Shown here one piece after another: positions 12,779 through 21,375 of a stretch of 23,227 bases of DNA. Each line of letters opens with the position of its first letter. Within the stretch, counting starts at the first letter, position 1. Origin of the DNA: Candidatus Accumulibacter vicinus (GTDB lineage Bacteria; Pseudomonadota; Gammaproteobacteria; Burkholderiales; Rhodocyclaceae); contig DIME01000022.1 of NCBI GenBank assembly GCA_002425405.1, positions 7,387-30,613 on the forward strand. The letters are read 5' to 3'. The position numbers and the translations under genes are program-made. The notes beneath the pieces are model-generated. The model made no database searches. It worked only from the letters and a program-made list of their open reading frames with translations, and had not been told where the DNA came from.

Positions 12779-14686
12779 CTAGACCTGTTCGGAAATCGAC
12801 AACCTGCGCAGCATGTTGCGCCGCTTGTGCTGGTGGGCATGCATGCGCTCCAGCACGCCGTTGAGAAAACGCACCGCCTCGACGATGTAAGGCCCCTTGT
12901 TGAGCATCACGGCCTCGGCACGGCCGCTCATGACGGCGTCGGAGACCTCCGCACGCGTTGGTGCTCCCGTCTTGGCCAGCCCCTCCAGCACTTGGGTCGC
13001 CCAGATCACCGGCACATGGGCGGCTTCACACAGCCAGAGGATCTCTTCCTGCACCTCGGCCAGACGCTCGAAGCCGACTTCGACGGCAAGATCCCCGCGC
13101 GCCACCATCACGCCGACCGGCGGCGAGTACATCGCGGTCAACAGCAGGCGCGGCAGGTTCTCGAAAGCCTCCCGGTTCTCGACCTTGAGCACGATACCGA
13201 TATCTCCACCACCCAGCCTCTCGAGATGGCGTTGCAGGAGCAGCACGTCCTCCGGCGTGCGCACGAAGGAGAGTCCAACCATGTCCACGTGCTTCACCAG
13301 GAACGTCAGGTCATGGACATCCTTTTCCGTCAGGGCCGCGATGGCAAGTTCGGTGTCGGGCAGATTGATCCCTTTTTCCGGCCGCAGCCTGGCGGTTGTC
13401 GGGCCAGTGTCGCCGATCTGCACGACGATTTCCCGACCGTCATTGGCAATGACGCGGCTGCCGATCTTTCCGTCGTCGAAACAGATGGTCTCGCCGGGTC
13501 TTGCGGCTTCGAAAGCGGCATCCAGGGAGCATGAAATGCGCGCCGGGTCGATGAGCTGACCCCCGGCGTCGCGCACCGCGGCCCGCCCCGGAATGCGATC
13601 GCGGGTCAGGATCAGTCTGTCGCCCACCGCCAGCTCGATCGGCGAGACGACCTCGGGCAAGGGACCAAAGTCGCCTTCGGCAATCACCTCGCCGGCGCGG
13701 AGCAGGCGAGCCAGGCCGCCTTGTTCCACGTAGGCCGTCCGGCTCGCCAGCGCCAGACGCGAGGCATTGCGCACTTCGCTCACCACGAGTTCCCGATATT
13801 TACCCCGGCAATCGTCGAAGGCGATGACGTCACCGACAAGCGCGGACGCGACCAGATGGCCTTCGATCGGCAAGGTGAAACGCACACCCGGAGGTGCCGG
13901 CTCGGGAGCCGCGGCCGGCGTCAGCCAGACCTGCGCCGGCTCACTCACCGACCCGCGCAGGTCGCGGCGTGGACGATATTTGAGGACGCGCCCGAGCGAC
14001 TCGATCATGCCGGTACGCAGCTTCGGACCCGCCAGGTCGGCATAGATCTTGGCCGAGCGGCCGAGTTCCCTCTCGGCACGGTGCAGGTTTTTGATCATGC
14101 CCAGCCAGGCCGTCTCGTCGTCGTGTGCGCAGTTGATGCGCATCACGTCCATGCCGGCAGCCAGCAGGTTGCGCACCAGCGCGTAGTCGAAGGTCGCTTC
14201 GCTCGGCATCGTCACCATGATCCGCACCGAACGTTTGCCCGCCGGCGAGCCGAGGAGAAGCTGGCTGTGTTGATCGAGGACGATGGTGCCATCGTCGCTG
14301 CTCAGCGGTGAAGCCGGAGACTGCGGTTGCCGCGGCCGGCCGACGAGGCCATGCAGGGCCGCCAGCACGGCATCCAGCGAACGCAGTGTTTGCGCCTCGC
14401 AGCCGCCCAGTGAAGTCAGGCCGAGAGCGGTCAGTTCCTCCTGCAGCGGCCGCAGATCGATCTGCCGCAGGGCGAGATAGTGCAACAGGTTGCGGGCGCT
14501 GCTCTGATAGCTGGGCCCGATGCGCTGCAACTGATCGACGTGGCTCAACTCGAGCGCCATGGCGCGAGCACGCAGCTCACTGATTTTCGGGATCAGACGT
14601 TCCGCCTGCGGGTGGCCGCCGCCGGCAGTGGCCTCTGCGCCGTCACTCAGGCGTGGACTGTCCGGGACTTGCTGGGTTTGGTTCAT
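12779..14686 (-). CDS. Divergent pyruvate-kinase-like protein with N-terminal extension and no C-terminal domain
   Basis: 635-residue protein containing the pyruvate kinase TIM barrel. Recognisable blocks: VRIMVTMP (154-161), MRINCAHDD with R183 and N185, YADLAGPKLRTG (215-226), GINLPDTEL (439-447), the catalytic lysine in LKVENREAF (K501, E503), VARGDLAVEVGF and ATQVLEGLAKTGAPTRAEVS (563-582). Differences from standard enzymes: about 150 extra N-terminal residues, partly helical (RARAMALELSHVDQLQRI); a long B-domain-like insertion (about 230-400); and an end soon after the barrel with no C-terminal allosteric domain. Most PEP/Mg residues are kept, so catalysis is possible, but effector binding at the usual C-terminal site is not. 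ATG 14686 is chosen because the upstream in-frame extension is Arg/Ser-rich and unlike the family. Confidence 0.85.
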   Translation of the reverse strand: MNQTQQVPDSPRLSDGAEATAGGGHPQAERLIPKISELRARAMALELSHVDQLQRIGPSYQSSARNLLHYLALRQIDLRPLQEELTALGLTSLGGCEAQTLRSLDAVLAALHGLVGRPRQPQSPASPLSSDDGTIVLDQHSQLLLGSPAGKRSVRIMVTMPSEATFDYALVRNLLAAGMDVMRINCAHDDETAWLGMIKNLHRAERELGRSAKIYADLAGPKLRTGMIESLGRVLKYRPRRDLRGSVSEPAQVWLTPAAAPEPAPPGVRFTLPIEGHLVASALVGDVIAFDDCRGKYRELVVSEVRNASRLALASRTAYVEQGGLARLLRAGEVIAEGDFGPLPEVVSPIELAVGDRLILTRDRIPGRAAVRDAGGQLIDPARISCSLDAAFEAARPGETICFDDGKIGSRVIANDGREIVVQIGDTGPTTARLRPEKGINLPDTELAIAALTEKDVHDLTFLVKHVDMVGLSFVRTPEDVLLLQRHLERLGGGDIGIVLKVENREAFENLPRLLLTAMYSPPVGVMVARGDLAVEVGFERLAEVQEEILWLCEAAHVPVIWATQVLEGLAKTGAPTRAEVSDAVMSGRAEAVMLNKGPYIVEAVRFLNGVLERMHAHQHKRRNMLRRLSISEQV

Positions 14687-14866
14687 TGGCTGTTTTCCGT
14701 CCGCGGGATGGCAAGAACCCCCGCAGGCTACGCCAACAATGTTTCGGCAGCGTGACGAGGCGAGCCGCCAGGGTGGCGGCGGACCGGCAAGCCACTGGGC
14801 CCGGAAAGAGCGGCGCACGACCCCGCAAGCGATGACGCGCTGATCTCCAGCACCCTCCTTGCTTGC

Positions 14867-15067
14867 TCAGCGGGGCGCGAAGAAGATCCTCGGAGCCGCC
14901 CGGAGCTGCCGTTCCTCCCGAATCCGTCGCGGGTAATCGAAGTGCCCGGTAGTGAGGACGAACAACTCCTTGCTGCCGCCGAGGGCGTTGAAGACCGAAA
15001 ACTGGCTTGGTGGTGCGACCGTCGGGTCGAACAGGGCTGCCGCCACGTGCATCGGCTGGTGGATGAA
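14867..15067 (-). pseudogene. C-terminal fragment of probable acetylxylan-esterase-type alpha/beta hydrolase
   Basis: A reading frame ending at 14867 gives ALFDPTVAPPSQFSVFNALG, then SKELFVLTTGHFDYP. This resembles the C-terminal acid/His region of the acetylxylan esterase/cephalosporin C deacetylase group, with the catalytic Asp in the DPxVxPP turn and the His in GHFDYP. Immediately upstream the frame is closed by a TGA at 15068-15070, and the N-terminal two thirds (including any GxSxG nucleophile) is absent. It is therefore a remnant between the pyruvate-kinase-like gene and the acyltransferase gene. Family assignment is by memory of motifs and is moderate. Confidence 0.45.
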
Positions 15068-15131
15068 TCACTCGCCGAAATGACCCCGGCGGCTTCGCGA
15101 ATGCCTTTGGCGAGGCCGCTGCCCGACGCCG

Positions 15132-15689
15132 TCAGTCCAGCCAGTGGATCGGCGATGCCAGATCCGGGTGCTTGCCGCGCCGGTCGGCGTAGTGGCGCGC
15201 GATGGCCGCCAGATCGCTCGCCGGATTGGCGGATAGCGTCACGTAGGCAAGAATCCCGGCTTCGCGGCGCGCGTAGTCCACAAAACCCAGGGCGACCGGC
15301 ACATCGGCAGCCAGCGCTATCCGGTAGAAGCCGCTCTTCCAGCCGCGGGTCAGCCTACGCGTGCCTTCCGGGGCGACGACCAGAAGCAGGCGGGGATCGG
15401 CTGCAAACTGCGCCACCATCTCGGCGACGAAGCCCTGACGGACGCGCCGATTTACCGGGATGCCGCCCAAACGGCGCAGCAATCCGCCAAAAGGCCAGCG
15501 AAACAGCGACTCCTTCGCTACCCATCGGGCATCGAGACCGAGCGCCAGCTTGCCCAGCAGGGCATAGAAGGCGTCCCAGTTGGACGTGTGCGGATAGCCG
15601 ATCAGCACGGCGCGTGCCGGCCGCCCCGGTGGTTCGCTCAGCGTCCAGCCCAGCAGGGCGAGCAGGCGACATGACAGGATCTTCAACAT
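15132..15689 (-). CDS. PlsC-family 1-acyl-glycerol-3-phosphate acyltransferase-like protein
   Basis: 185-residue acyltransferase of the PlsC superfamily. The catalytic Hx4D motif is visible as HTSNWD (about residues 34-39), followed by the acceptor-binding GGIPVNRR segment (about 75-82) and APEGTR (about 106-111), the second conserved block. It would transfer an acyl chain from acyl-CoA or acyl-ACP to a lysophospholipid-like acceptor at the inner membrane. The short length and the RLTRGWKSGFYRIALAADVP segment match the compact subgroup of the family. ATG 15689 (MLKILSCRLLALLG) is chosen; the in-frame start at 15767 would add 26 residues that read through IS-remnant and repeat sequence. Ribosome site weak. 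Confidence 0.88.
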   Translation of the reverse strand: MLKILSCRLLALLGWTLSEPPGRPARAVLIGYPHTSNWDAFYALLGKLALGLDARWVAKESLFRWPFGGLLRRLGGIPVNRRVRQGFVAEMVAQFAADPRLLLVVAPEGTRRLTRGWKSGFYRIALAADVPVALGFVDYARREAGILAYVTLSANPASDLAAIARHYADRRGKHPDLASPIHWLD

Positions 15690-15758
15690 GTGGGCAGTGT
15701 AACCAGAGGTGGCCCGTTTGTTACTATGAAAGTCGCGAGCGACCCTCGAATCTCCCCA

Positions 15759-15779
15759 CCTCTCCACTTGCAGGAGAGG
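15759..15779. repeat. Dispersed-repeat-like hairpin (REP-like)
   Basis: CCTCTCC (15759-15765) and GGAGAGG (15773-15779) form a perfect 7-bp stem around ACTTGCA, followed by GATCGGGGGGTGA. This resembles a widespread proteobacterial short palindromic repeat of the form CCTCTCC-loop-GGAGAGG followed by a G-rich GGGGTGA tail, usually found between genes. It sits between the acyltransferase start and the IS remnant. Confidence 0.55.
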
Positions 15780-15789
15780 GATCGGGGGG

Positions 15790-16040
15790 TGACATGCTTT
15801 GCGCCGACAGAAGTCGGCGGTCAGCGTTCCAGCGTCAACGGGCCGATCTTGGCGTGCCGTTTCGTCAGGCCCGGATCACTCCTCGCGGGGCTGCTGGTGT
15901 CACCCAAAACCTGCACCGCAGGCGCCATCCATTGCCGCTTCCCGTCATGCTGCTGCCTCAGTTCCGCTCGCGTCTTGTCGCTCTTCAGCGCCGCCAGGGC
16001 CACTTGCGCCTTGAATGCCGGTGTGTGGTTCCGCCTTCAT
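15790..16040 (-). pseudogene. IS3-family transposase OrfA remnant, broken in three frames
   Basis: On the minus strand an SD-ATG (GGAGCAAGAGC then ATG at 16040) begins a frame that shifts almost at once to one reading RRNHTPAFKAQVALAALKSD then KTRAELRQQHD, unmistakably the N-terminal helix-turn-helix of IS3-family OrfA. The usual HPNQI segment is missing. The same frame resumes with LTKRHAKIGPLTLER, the OrfA leucine-zipper approach, and stops at 15821. A third frame then gives LLSAQSMS, the typical OrfA end. Start, middle and end thus lie in three different frames. No OrfB (DDE integrase) sequence follows. The start-proximal flank near 16100-16135 (GGAATTTCGGACA on the minus strand) may be the IS terminal region. 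A decayed insertion sequence beside the large secreted-protein gene. Confidence 0.72.
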
Positions 16041-16149
16041 GCTCTTGCTCCTGTGGTGGCTGCTTCGACAGCCGTTGATTGGGGGCAAGGCTACCACTTC
16101 TCCTGCTGTCCGAAATTCCGGGGGGCCGCTCTGTTTTCCGATGAAGGCA

Positions 16150-19100
16150 TCATTGTGCGCTCCTGTAGAGGATCGTGAGTTTGGGTCTCAGGTTGGGATT
16201 GGAGGCCGACTCTCGGGTATAAAAGCGTTTGAGATTGTTGTTGCCGCTGACCTCGATCAGGCGCCAACCGAAATTGGGCTGGCCTTGTGCCATTTGCTGT
16301 ACACCCACGCTGACATCGATGTTCAGCCATCCACTATTCCATCCGACGCTACCCTGTCCATCAGCGATACTGAGGTAATCGCTTCCGGAATTGTTTGCGC
16401 CAGCGGCACTCCATGCGGCACCGGCCAGACGTTGCTGCCATGTAGCCTGCGTTTCACTCCAATCCATCAATATTCGATGGGCTCGATAGGTGTAATCGTA
16501 CGCGGTTGACTTGTACATACTCAGCGTGGCGGACTGGATGGTGGCCCCATCGGGTATGGGGCCACCCTCGGAAGCAAAGATCGCAAACCGGACCAGACTG
16601 GTATACGACGAGCCACCAGACAAGAAGTACGTTTGGGTACCCAGGCTTGTGGTCTTGGAATATACCGAAAGATAAGTATCGCGCGTTCCAGCGTAGCCGT
16701 TGACCCCATCTTGCAGAGAGAGCGTGCTCTCTGGAAGGGGTGTGATGACAGTCACGGAAATGGGCGCGGATGCAGTGCTGGCCCCCAAGTTGTCATACGC
16801 GATCGCCGAAAGCGTATAAGAGCCGACGACACTGGCAGACCAGGCGACGCTGAAAGGAGGTGACAGGGATTCACCGATCTTTTTGCTTCCCTCGAAGAAC
16901 TCTACCCTGGCAATCGAACCATCGCTATCGGAGGCGTTGGCGTTGATGCTGATGAAGGTGCCAGTATTGATCGTGGTGCCATTGGCTGGACTTGACAGAC
17001 TGACGACGGGAGGTTGGTTGATCCCTAACATGGTGATCGTGATGGGAGGTGAGACGGCTGTTTTCCCAAGATTGTCGGTGGCTCTGGCCGTCAAGATATG
17101 GCTACCTGCAGGAGGGTTTACCCAGAAAAACTGATAAGGCGGTGAAGTGATTTCGCTGAGTTTTTCCGCGCCGGCGAAGAATTCTACCTTGCTCACCGTC
17201 CCATCAATATCGGAGGCATTGGCAATCAGCGTGACACTGCCGCCCGCGGCGATCGTGGCACCATTGGGCGGCGCCGTGAGATTCACGACAGGCGATTGGT
17301 TGGTTCCGCTAACGGGCTTGTAAACCCAGACGTTGCCCAAGGTCCTGTCCTGCAATCCGATGAAGACCCCGAGGTCGGAAGCGTACTTCCACTTGCCGAG
17401 AATGCCGGTTCCCGTGTCCCCGTTTGGCACGGAACCGGTTGGCGTTGGCTGCAACGAGACAGACCAACCAGATGCTGATATTGTTTCAGGAGGGCTGATC
17501 GACCACACGCGACCATCTCCACACCACAGCATGTACTTGCGTTGCACCGGGTCAAAGTCAAGACCACATTTTTTCAGTGTGATGGCATTTGCCTGCAACA
17601 ATGGTAGCAGTTGGCCGTTGGGATCCGAGAGATTGATGCGAACCTCATAATTCTTGGAGCCTGGTGTTGCCGTGTTCCAGTAGTACAAAGGAAATGAGTT
17701 GTTCCCGGTCAGCACGAAGAGTTTTTGTCCCGGGTCGAATGCACACGATGTGGAATCTGTTGGCGAGCCCCAGTAGCCACCAATTCGTTCCCAGTTGTCT
17801 GCCGCGGGAGCAGTGACATCATTGATCACATAACGATACAGATTGCGTGCCGTACCGCCAGAGGTTGCGCCCACGTAAACCGTATCACGCCCGTTCTCCG
17901 CAGCGTAGGCAGTGCATCCATTCACATGACTCGCCGGGAGCGGGGCACTCGCGAGATTGACCGTATGATCACGGTTCTGCCACATCTCACCACCGACTAC
18001 TTCGGGATGTGGTGCGGTATTTTGCACGTGGGAGCCGGTGCTTCCTCCCACCTTGCCGGGGTCGGCCCGATTGGGATCAAAAAAATAGGGGCCCGTATTT
18101 CTGCTGGTAGTCGCTGTGGCCTGACGCCTGTATTGCCCACCGTTTTGCCAAGCGGCGCCACCCAGTACCAGCAGCCGGTCGACGATAGGCAAAAATATGT
18201 TGTTATCGTAGGTGTGGGCAGAGGCTGGGGCCGCGTCTGGCCCATCTACCGCAATGTAATTGCCCAGCGGGTCCTGTATTACTTGGCTCGGCAGGGACGC
18301 CCTTTCCCACATCATCGTGCTTGCACGCCAGCGGTAGACGTCATTCCCTGAGTAGTTCGCGTGCCCGCCGCCATAGAGCCACAAGTCAGCCCGATTCGTA
18401 TCCCAGCCGAAACTGCTCCAGGCACCAATTATCGCGCTTGGATAATACGCACCAACCGGGCGCAGATCCGGCGGGGTCCACACGTCTGAATAGTTGTTCG
18501 TGTTGACCTTCGCCCAGTTTCCCTCGGGAAGGGATGCGATCATAGCCTGGAGCTCAGTCAAGGCTTGGCCGCTAGCCATTTCACTTGTCGTCGGCGCAGC
18601 GGCAGCGTTGATCTCGGAATTGCTCGCACCAGGACTGTACAAAACCGGGGTCGCGCGCGAGCGCTCCTGATCATTGGATAATATCTCGAGACTCAGCACA
18701 CGCTGTTGGTGAACGCCAGACGAATCGAAGCAGGAAACGGTAATGTCCCACTGCCCAGGTACGGTCGGCGTTCCCGAAATCGCTAAACGGGCAGCATCCA
18801 GAGCCAACCCGCTTGGCAATGGAACATGGCACTTGACCGGGGGGCGACCGCCATCAACCTCAAGAAAAGCGTCAAAGCGTTCATTCACGACGGCAATCGG
18901 CAGGGCCGAGGTGACGATCCGCAGACCAGGTCGCGACTCGCCAACGAACTGCAACCTCAACGCATCAACGACTACCGGCTTATCCGAATTTCCAACCAGC
19001 TCGATTTTCGACGACGATTCGGGCGTGAACGGAAAGGTGCCGATGCGTTGCCAAAGTCCACCGCCCATCGTCTGATCGGCCCTCGCAGTCGAGCTTCCCT

Positions 19101-19467
19101 CGGCATGTTGCACGAGTATCTGAGCTTGCTTGGCATTAACTTTGGTAATGGGCCACCAGAGATAAACGGTGTACCAGCCTCGACGCGGAATCTGCGGCTG
19201 AAATGTAAATGAACTTTTCCCCGGGCCGACGCTTGTCAACGCCCAAGAACTTCTGGCCAGATACCCCCTGAACTCCTCGAATGCCCCCAGGCGTTGGTTG
19301 TTGAAATCATCGGTCGTCAAGACAATGTTCGGGTAATCGGGGGATTCCGGGATCGTTTCCGTTGCGGCCACATTGGCGCAGAGCGCTAACAGCATGAGCC
19401 AGAAAACCATCAATCGACACGGCATTCGCCAGCTGCTGACGATCAAACCATAATTCATATTTCCCAT
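16150..19467 (-). CDS. Large secreted multidomain protein: golvesin-like, Ig, beta-propeller, two Ig repeats, DNRLRE domain
   Basis: 1105 residues. A signal peptide (hydrophobic core VFWLMLLALCANVAA, likely cut after A35) exports it. Residues about 45-176 resemble a golvesin/Xly carbohydrate-binding-like beta domain (WYTVYLWWP, VVVDALRLQFVG). About 180-262 is a putative-Ig domain (SGTPTVPGQWDITVSCFDSS). About 315-720 is a galactose-oxidase/kelch-like propeller (DLWLYGGGHANYSGNDVYRW, RLLVLGGAAWQNGG, KYMLWCGDGRVWSI). Two bacterial Ig repeats start at N723 and N817 (each NQ-S/P-PVV, then NASD-DG, KVEFF or RVEFF). A DNRLRE-type domain (about 915-1103) holds DTYLSVY, LVRFAIF and WLNIDVSVGVQQM. No PEP-CTERM or LPXTG anchor is seen. 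Ribosome site GAGGA, 6-nt spacer. Many A/T-ending codons suggest transfer. Likely extracellular matrix or glycan-binding function, inferred. Confidence 0.85.
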   Translation of the reverse strand: MGNMNYGLIVSSWRMPCRLMVFWLMLLALCANVAATETIPESPDYPNIVLTTDDFNNQRLGAFEEFRGYLARSSWALTSVGPGKSSFTFQPQIPRRGWYTVYLWWPITKVNAKQAQILVQHAEGSSTARADQTMGGGLWQRIGTFPFTPESSSKIELVGNSDKPVVVDALRLQFVGESRPGLRIVTSALPIAVVNERFDAFLEVDGGRPPVKCHVPLPSGLALDAARLAISGTPTVPGQWDITVSCFDSSGVHQQRVLSLEILSNDQERSRATPVLYSPGASNSEINAAAAPTTSEMASGQALTELQAMIASLPEGNWAKVNTNNYSDVWTPPDLRPVGAYYPSAIIGAWSSFGWDTNRADLWLYGGGHANYSGNDVYRWRASTMMWERASLPSQVIQDPLGNYIAVDGPDAAPASAHTYDNNIFLPIVDRLLVLGGAAWQNGGQYRRQATATTSRNTGPYFFDPNRADPGKVGGSTGSHVQNTAPHPEVVGGEMWQNRDHTVNLASAPLPASHVNGCTAYAAENGRDTVYVGATSGGTARNLYRYVINDVTAPAADNWERIGGYWGSPTDSTSCAFDPGQKLFVLTGNNSFPLYYWNTATPGSKNYEVRINLSDPNGQLLPLLQANAITLKKCGLDFDPVQRKYMLWCGDGRVWSISPPETISASGWSVSLQPTPTGSVPNGDTGTGILGKWKYASDLGVFIGLQDRTLGNVWVYKPVSGTNQSPVVNLTAPPNGATIAAGGSVTLIANASDIDGTVSKVEFFAGAEKLSEITSPPYQFFWVNPPAGSHILTARATDNLGKTAVSPPITITMLGINQPPVVSLSSPANGTTINTGTFISINANASDSDGSIARVEFFEGSKKIGESLSPPFSVAWSASVVGSYTLSAIAYDNLGASTASAPISVTVITPLPESTLSLQDGVNGYAGTRDTYLSVYSKTTSLGTQTYFLSGGSSYTSLVRFAIFASEGGPIPDGATIQSATLSMYKSTAYDYTYRAHRILMDWSETQATWQQRLAGAAWSAAGANNSGSDYLSIADGQGSVGWNSGWLNIDVSVGVQQMAQGQPNFGWRLIEVSGNNNLKRFYTRESASNPNLRPKLTILYRSAQ

Positions 19468-19552
19468 TTCCCATCCTCATTGTCAACTTGATAATGAGAC
19501 ATATTCCCAAGGTTCACATAACCGCAAGCTATCGCAGATGGTCATCAAGTCA

Positions 19553-21322
19553 TTATCTTGTTTCCTGGTGCCGGAGCCACTGCTCAAACATCGTCAGGAT
19601 CCACGCCATCTCCCCGTAGTAGCCGGGGTGGGCGGGCAGATATTCGCTCATCAGTTTCTGGATGAAATCAGCGCGAATGATACCTCGTGTCGCGAGCGTG
19701 CCGAGCGAATCCTCGACGAGTTTCCTCAAGGCTGGCGTGCGTGTCGTCCAGAGGCCAAAGGGCAGTCCGAAGCCTTTTTTCTTCTTGGTAATGATCGCAT
19801 CGGGCAGGAAGCCTCGCAGCGCTTCCTTGAAGAACCAGCGTAGCTTGAAGCGGCGAAGCTTCCAGTCGGGTGGCAAAGCCATCGAGAAATCGGTCAATGT
19901 ATCCGCCAGCAATGGATAGCCGACTTCGATGCCAGCCATTCGAGTGGCACCGCGTACCTTGGGAAGGTCACTGTCGGCCAGCGTGTAGCGCCAGTCGTAA
20001 GCCAGCATTCGATTGATCAGGCTCGGCGCCTGGCACTCGCTCCAGGTGGACTGCATGTGTCTCGATGGCTCACTCAGGTCGATCCGGGCGAGGAAATCGG
20101 CACTTAATACGCTGGCAGGGTCAAGCTGCATGAGCAGATTGAAGCTCTGCAGGCGATCCGGCATCGGCACACGGGAATGACGGACATAACCGGTGGCTTG
20201 CTTGAGACCGGGTATCCGCCGCAACGGACTGTGGTCGTCGCACATGGGCTCGATCAGGCGCCGCATGCCCTTCGGAACGGCGTGATAGAACTCGAACAAG
20301 CGCTGCATCGCGTAGCGGGAATTCCCCCCGAACAGTTCGTCGCCGCCATCTCCCGCGAGAATCTTGGTGCAGCCATCGGCGCGTGCGATTCTGGCGCAGT
20401 AATAGGCTGGCAGGGCCGAGGAATTACCGAAGGGTTGATCGAAATGCTGCGCGACCGCCGGCATGCTGGCCACCAAATCAGCCGGCGTGACGTAGTATTC
20501 ATGGTGCTCGCAGTCAAAGTGCTTGGCGGCGATGCGGGCATAGGCCATTTCGTCATAGCCCTCGGCATCGAAGCCGATCGAATAGGCGGGTGCCGGCCTG
20601 CCTGTCACCTGGCAGAGTACGCCTGCCACCGTCGAGCTATCGGTGCCTCCGGAGAGAAAGCTGCCGACGCGCTGGTGGCCGGCGACTGCTTCAGCGACGT
20701 TTTCGCGAATCAGATTGCGGAACGTGTCGCGTGCGTCGGCGAAAGCTGGTTGGCGGCGCTCGTCGAAAAGCAAGGGCCAGTGACGTGTTTCATGTACGCC
20801 TTGCCGATCGAGCAGTACGCTATGCGCTGCCGGCAACCGGCGCACATCACTGAATATCGTGCGTGGTGCCGGGATCATGTGAAAGTACAGGTAGTCGAAA
20901 ATCGCCTGCGGATCAAGTTCGTCGCTGCGCCCCGGAACACAGTCGGCACGGTCGGAGAAAGCCAGCGTCTTGCCGTCGGTGCGATAACACAGCGTCTCGA
21001 CCGCGAACCGGTCAACGGCCAGGAAAACGCATCCGCGCGCGCCATCGACAATCACCAAAGCGTAGGATCCTCTGATGCGTGCGACCACTTCCACCCCGAC
21101 CTCGCGCCAGGCCTGCAAAAGTTCTGCAGAAAATTCTGTCCTTCGCGGGGTGCCGATGCTGCCCCCCTCTCTGAACGAAGGGGAACCCATTACCGCGCAA
21201 AGGGTATCGGCGTTGCGGGCAACCTCTTCGCCCCGCAGGGTCAGCGAGCTGATCAGCGCCGGAGCTGCGCCGGAGTCGAAGAGGCCGGCCAGATTAATCT
21301 GGCCAGAGAGGATGTCTGTCAT
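19553..21322 (-). CDS. Asparagine-synthetase-like protein lacking the glutaminase Cys2
   Basis: 589-residue member of the AsnB family. The C-terminal half is a well-conserved ATP-dependent synthetase domain: PP-loop LSGGTDSSTV, then SIGFDAEGYDEMAYARIAAK, ILAGDGGDELFGGNSRY and KKKKGFGLPFGLW. The N-terminal half follows the glutamine amidotransferase fold (RIRGSYALVIVDGARGCVFL, DRFAVETLCYRTDG), but the protein begins MTDILSGQ, so the catalytic Cys2 that must be the mature N-terminus is absent. It could use free ammonia, or amidate or ligate a different substrate. Such relatives are common in exopolysaccharide and cell-surface gene clusters. It is 85 nt upstream of the large secreted-protein gene in the same orientation, so the two may be co-transcribed. 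ATG 21322 has a weak ribosome site. Confidence 0.88.
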   Translation of the reverse strand: MTDILSGQINLAGLFDSGAAPALISSLTLRGEEVARNADTLCAVMGSPSFREGGSIGTPRRTEFSAELLQAWREVGVEVVARIRGSYALVIVDGARGCVFLAVDRFAVETLCYRTDGKTLAFSDRADCVPGRSDELDPQAIFDYLYFHMIPAPRTIFSDVRRLPAAHSVLLDRQGVHETRHWPLLFDERRQPAFADARDTFRNLIRENVAEAVAGHQRVGSFLSGGTDSSTVAGVLCQVTGRPAPAYSIGFDAEGYDEMAYARIAAKHFDCEHHEYYVTPADLVASMPAVAQHFDQPFGNSSALPAYYCARIARADGCTKILAGDGGDELFGGNSRYAMQRLFEFYHAVPKGMRRLIEPMCDDHSPLRRIPGLKQATGYVRHSRVPMPDRLQSFNLLMQLDPASVLSADFLARIDLSEPSRHMQSTWSECQAPSLINRMLAYDWRYTLADSDLPKVRGATRMAGIEVGYPLLADTLTDFSMALPPDWKLRRFKLRWFFKEALRGFLPDAIITKKKKGFGLPFGLWTTRTPALRKLVEDSLGTLATRGIIRADFIQKLMSEYLPAHPGYYGEMAWILTMFEQWLRHQETR

Positions 21323-21360
21323 GGAGTCTGCGTGGCTGCGGTTGGTGGAACAAGAATAAA

Positions 21361-21375
21361 GCCCCTGATCGGGGC
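21361..21375. repeat. Short hairpin in the intergenic region upstream of dnaE
   Basis: GCCCC (21361-21365) and GGGGC (21371-21375) pair around TGATC. On the minus strand it is followed by TTTATTCTT, but no leftward gene lies upstream, so a terminator role is doubtful. The rest of the 211-nt region 21323-21533, between the divergent asparagine-synthetase-like gene and dnaE, shows no confident promoter to me. Confidence 0.35.

Noticed and set aside
15799..15820. Small hairpin GCCGAC-AGAA-GTCGGC as a terminator
   Set aside because: 6-bp stem without a following T-run on either strand; it lies within the OrfA remnant.
14942..16078. 378-codon plus-strand open frame
   Set aside because: Antisense to the acyltransferase and IS remnant; Arg/Ser/Pro-rich with no domain.
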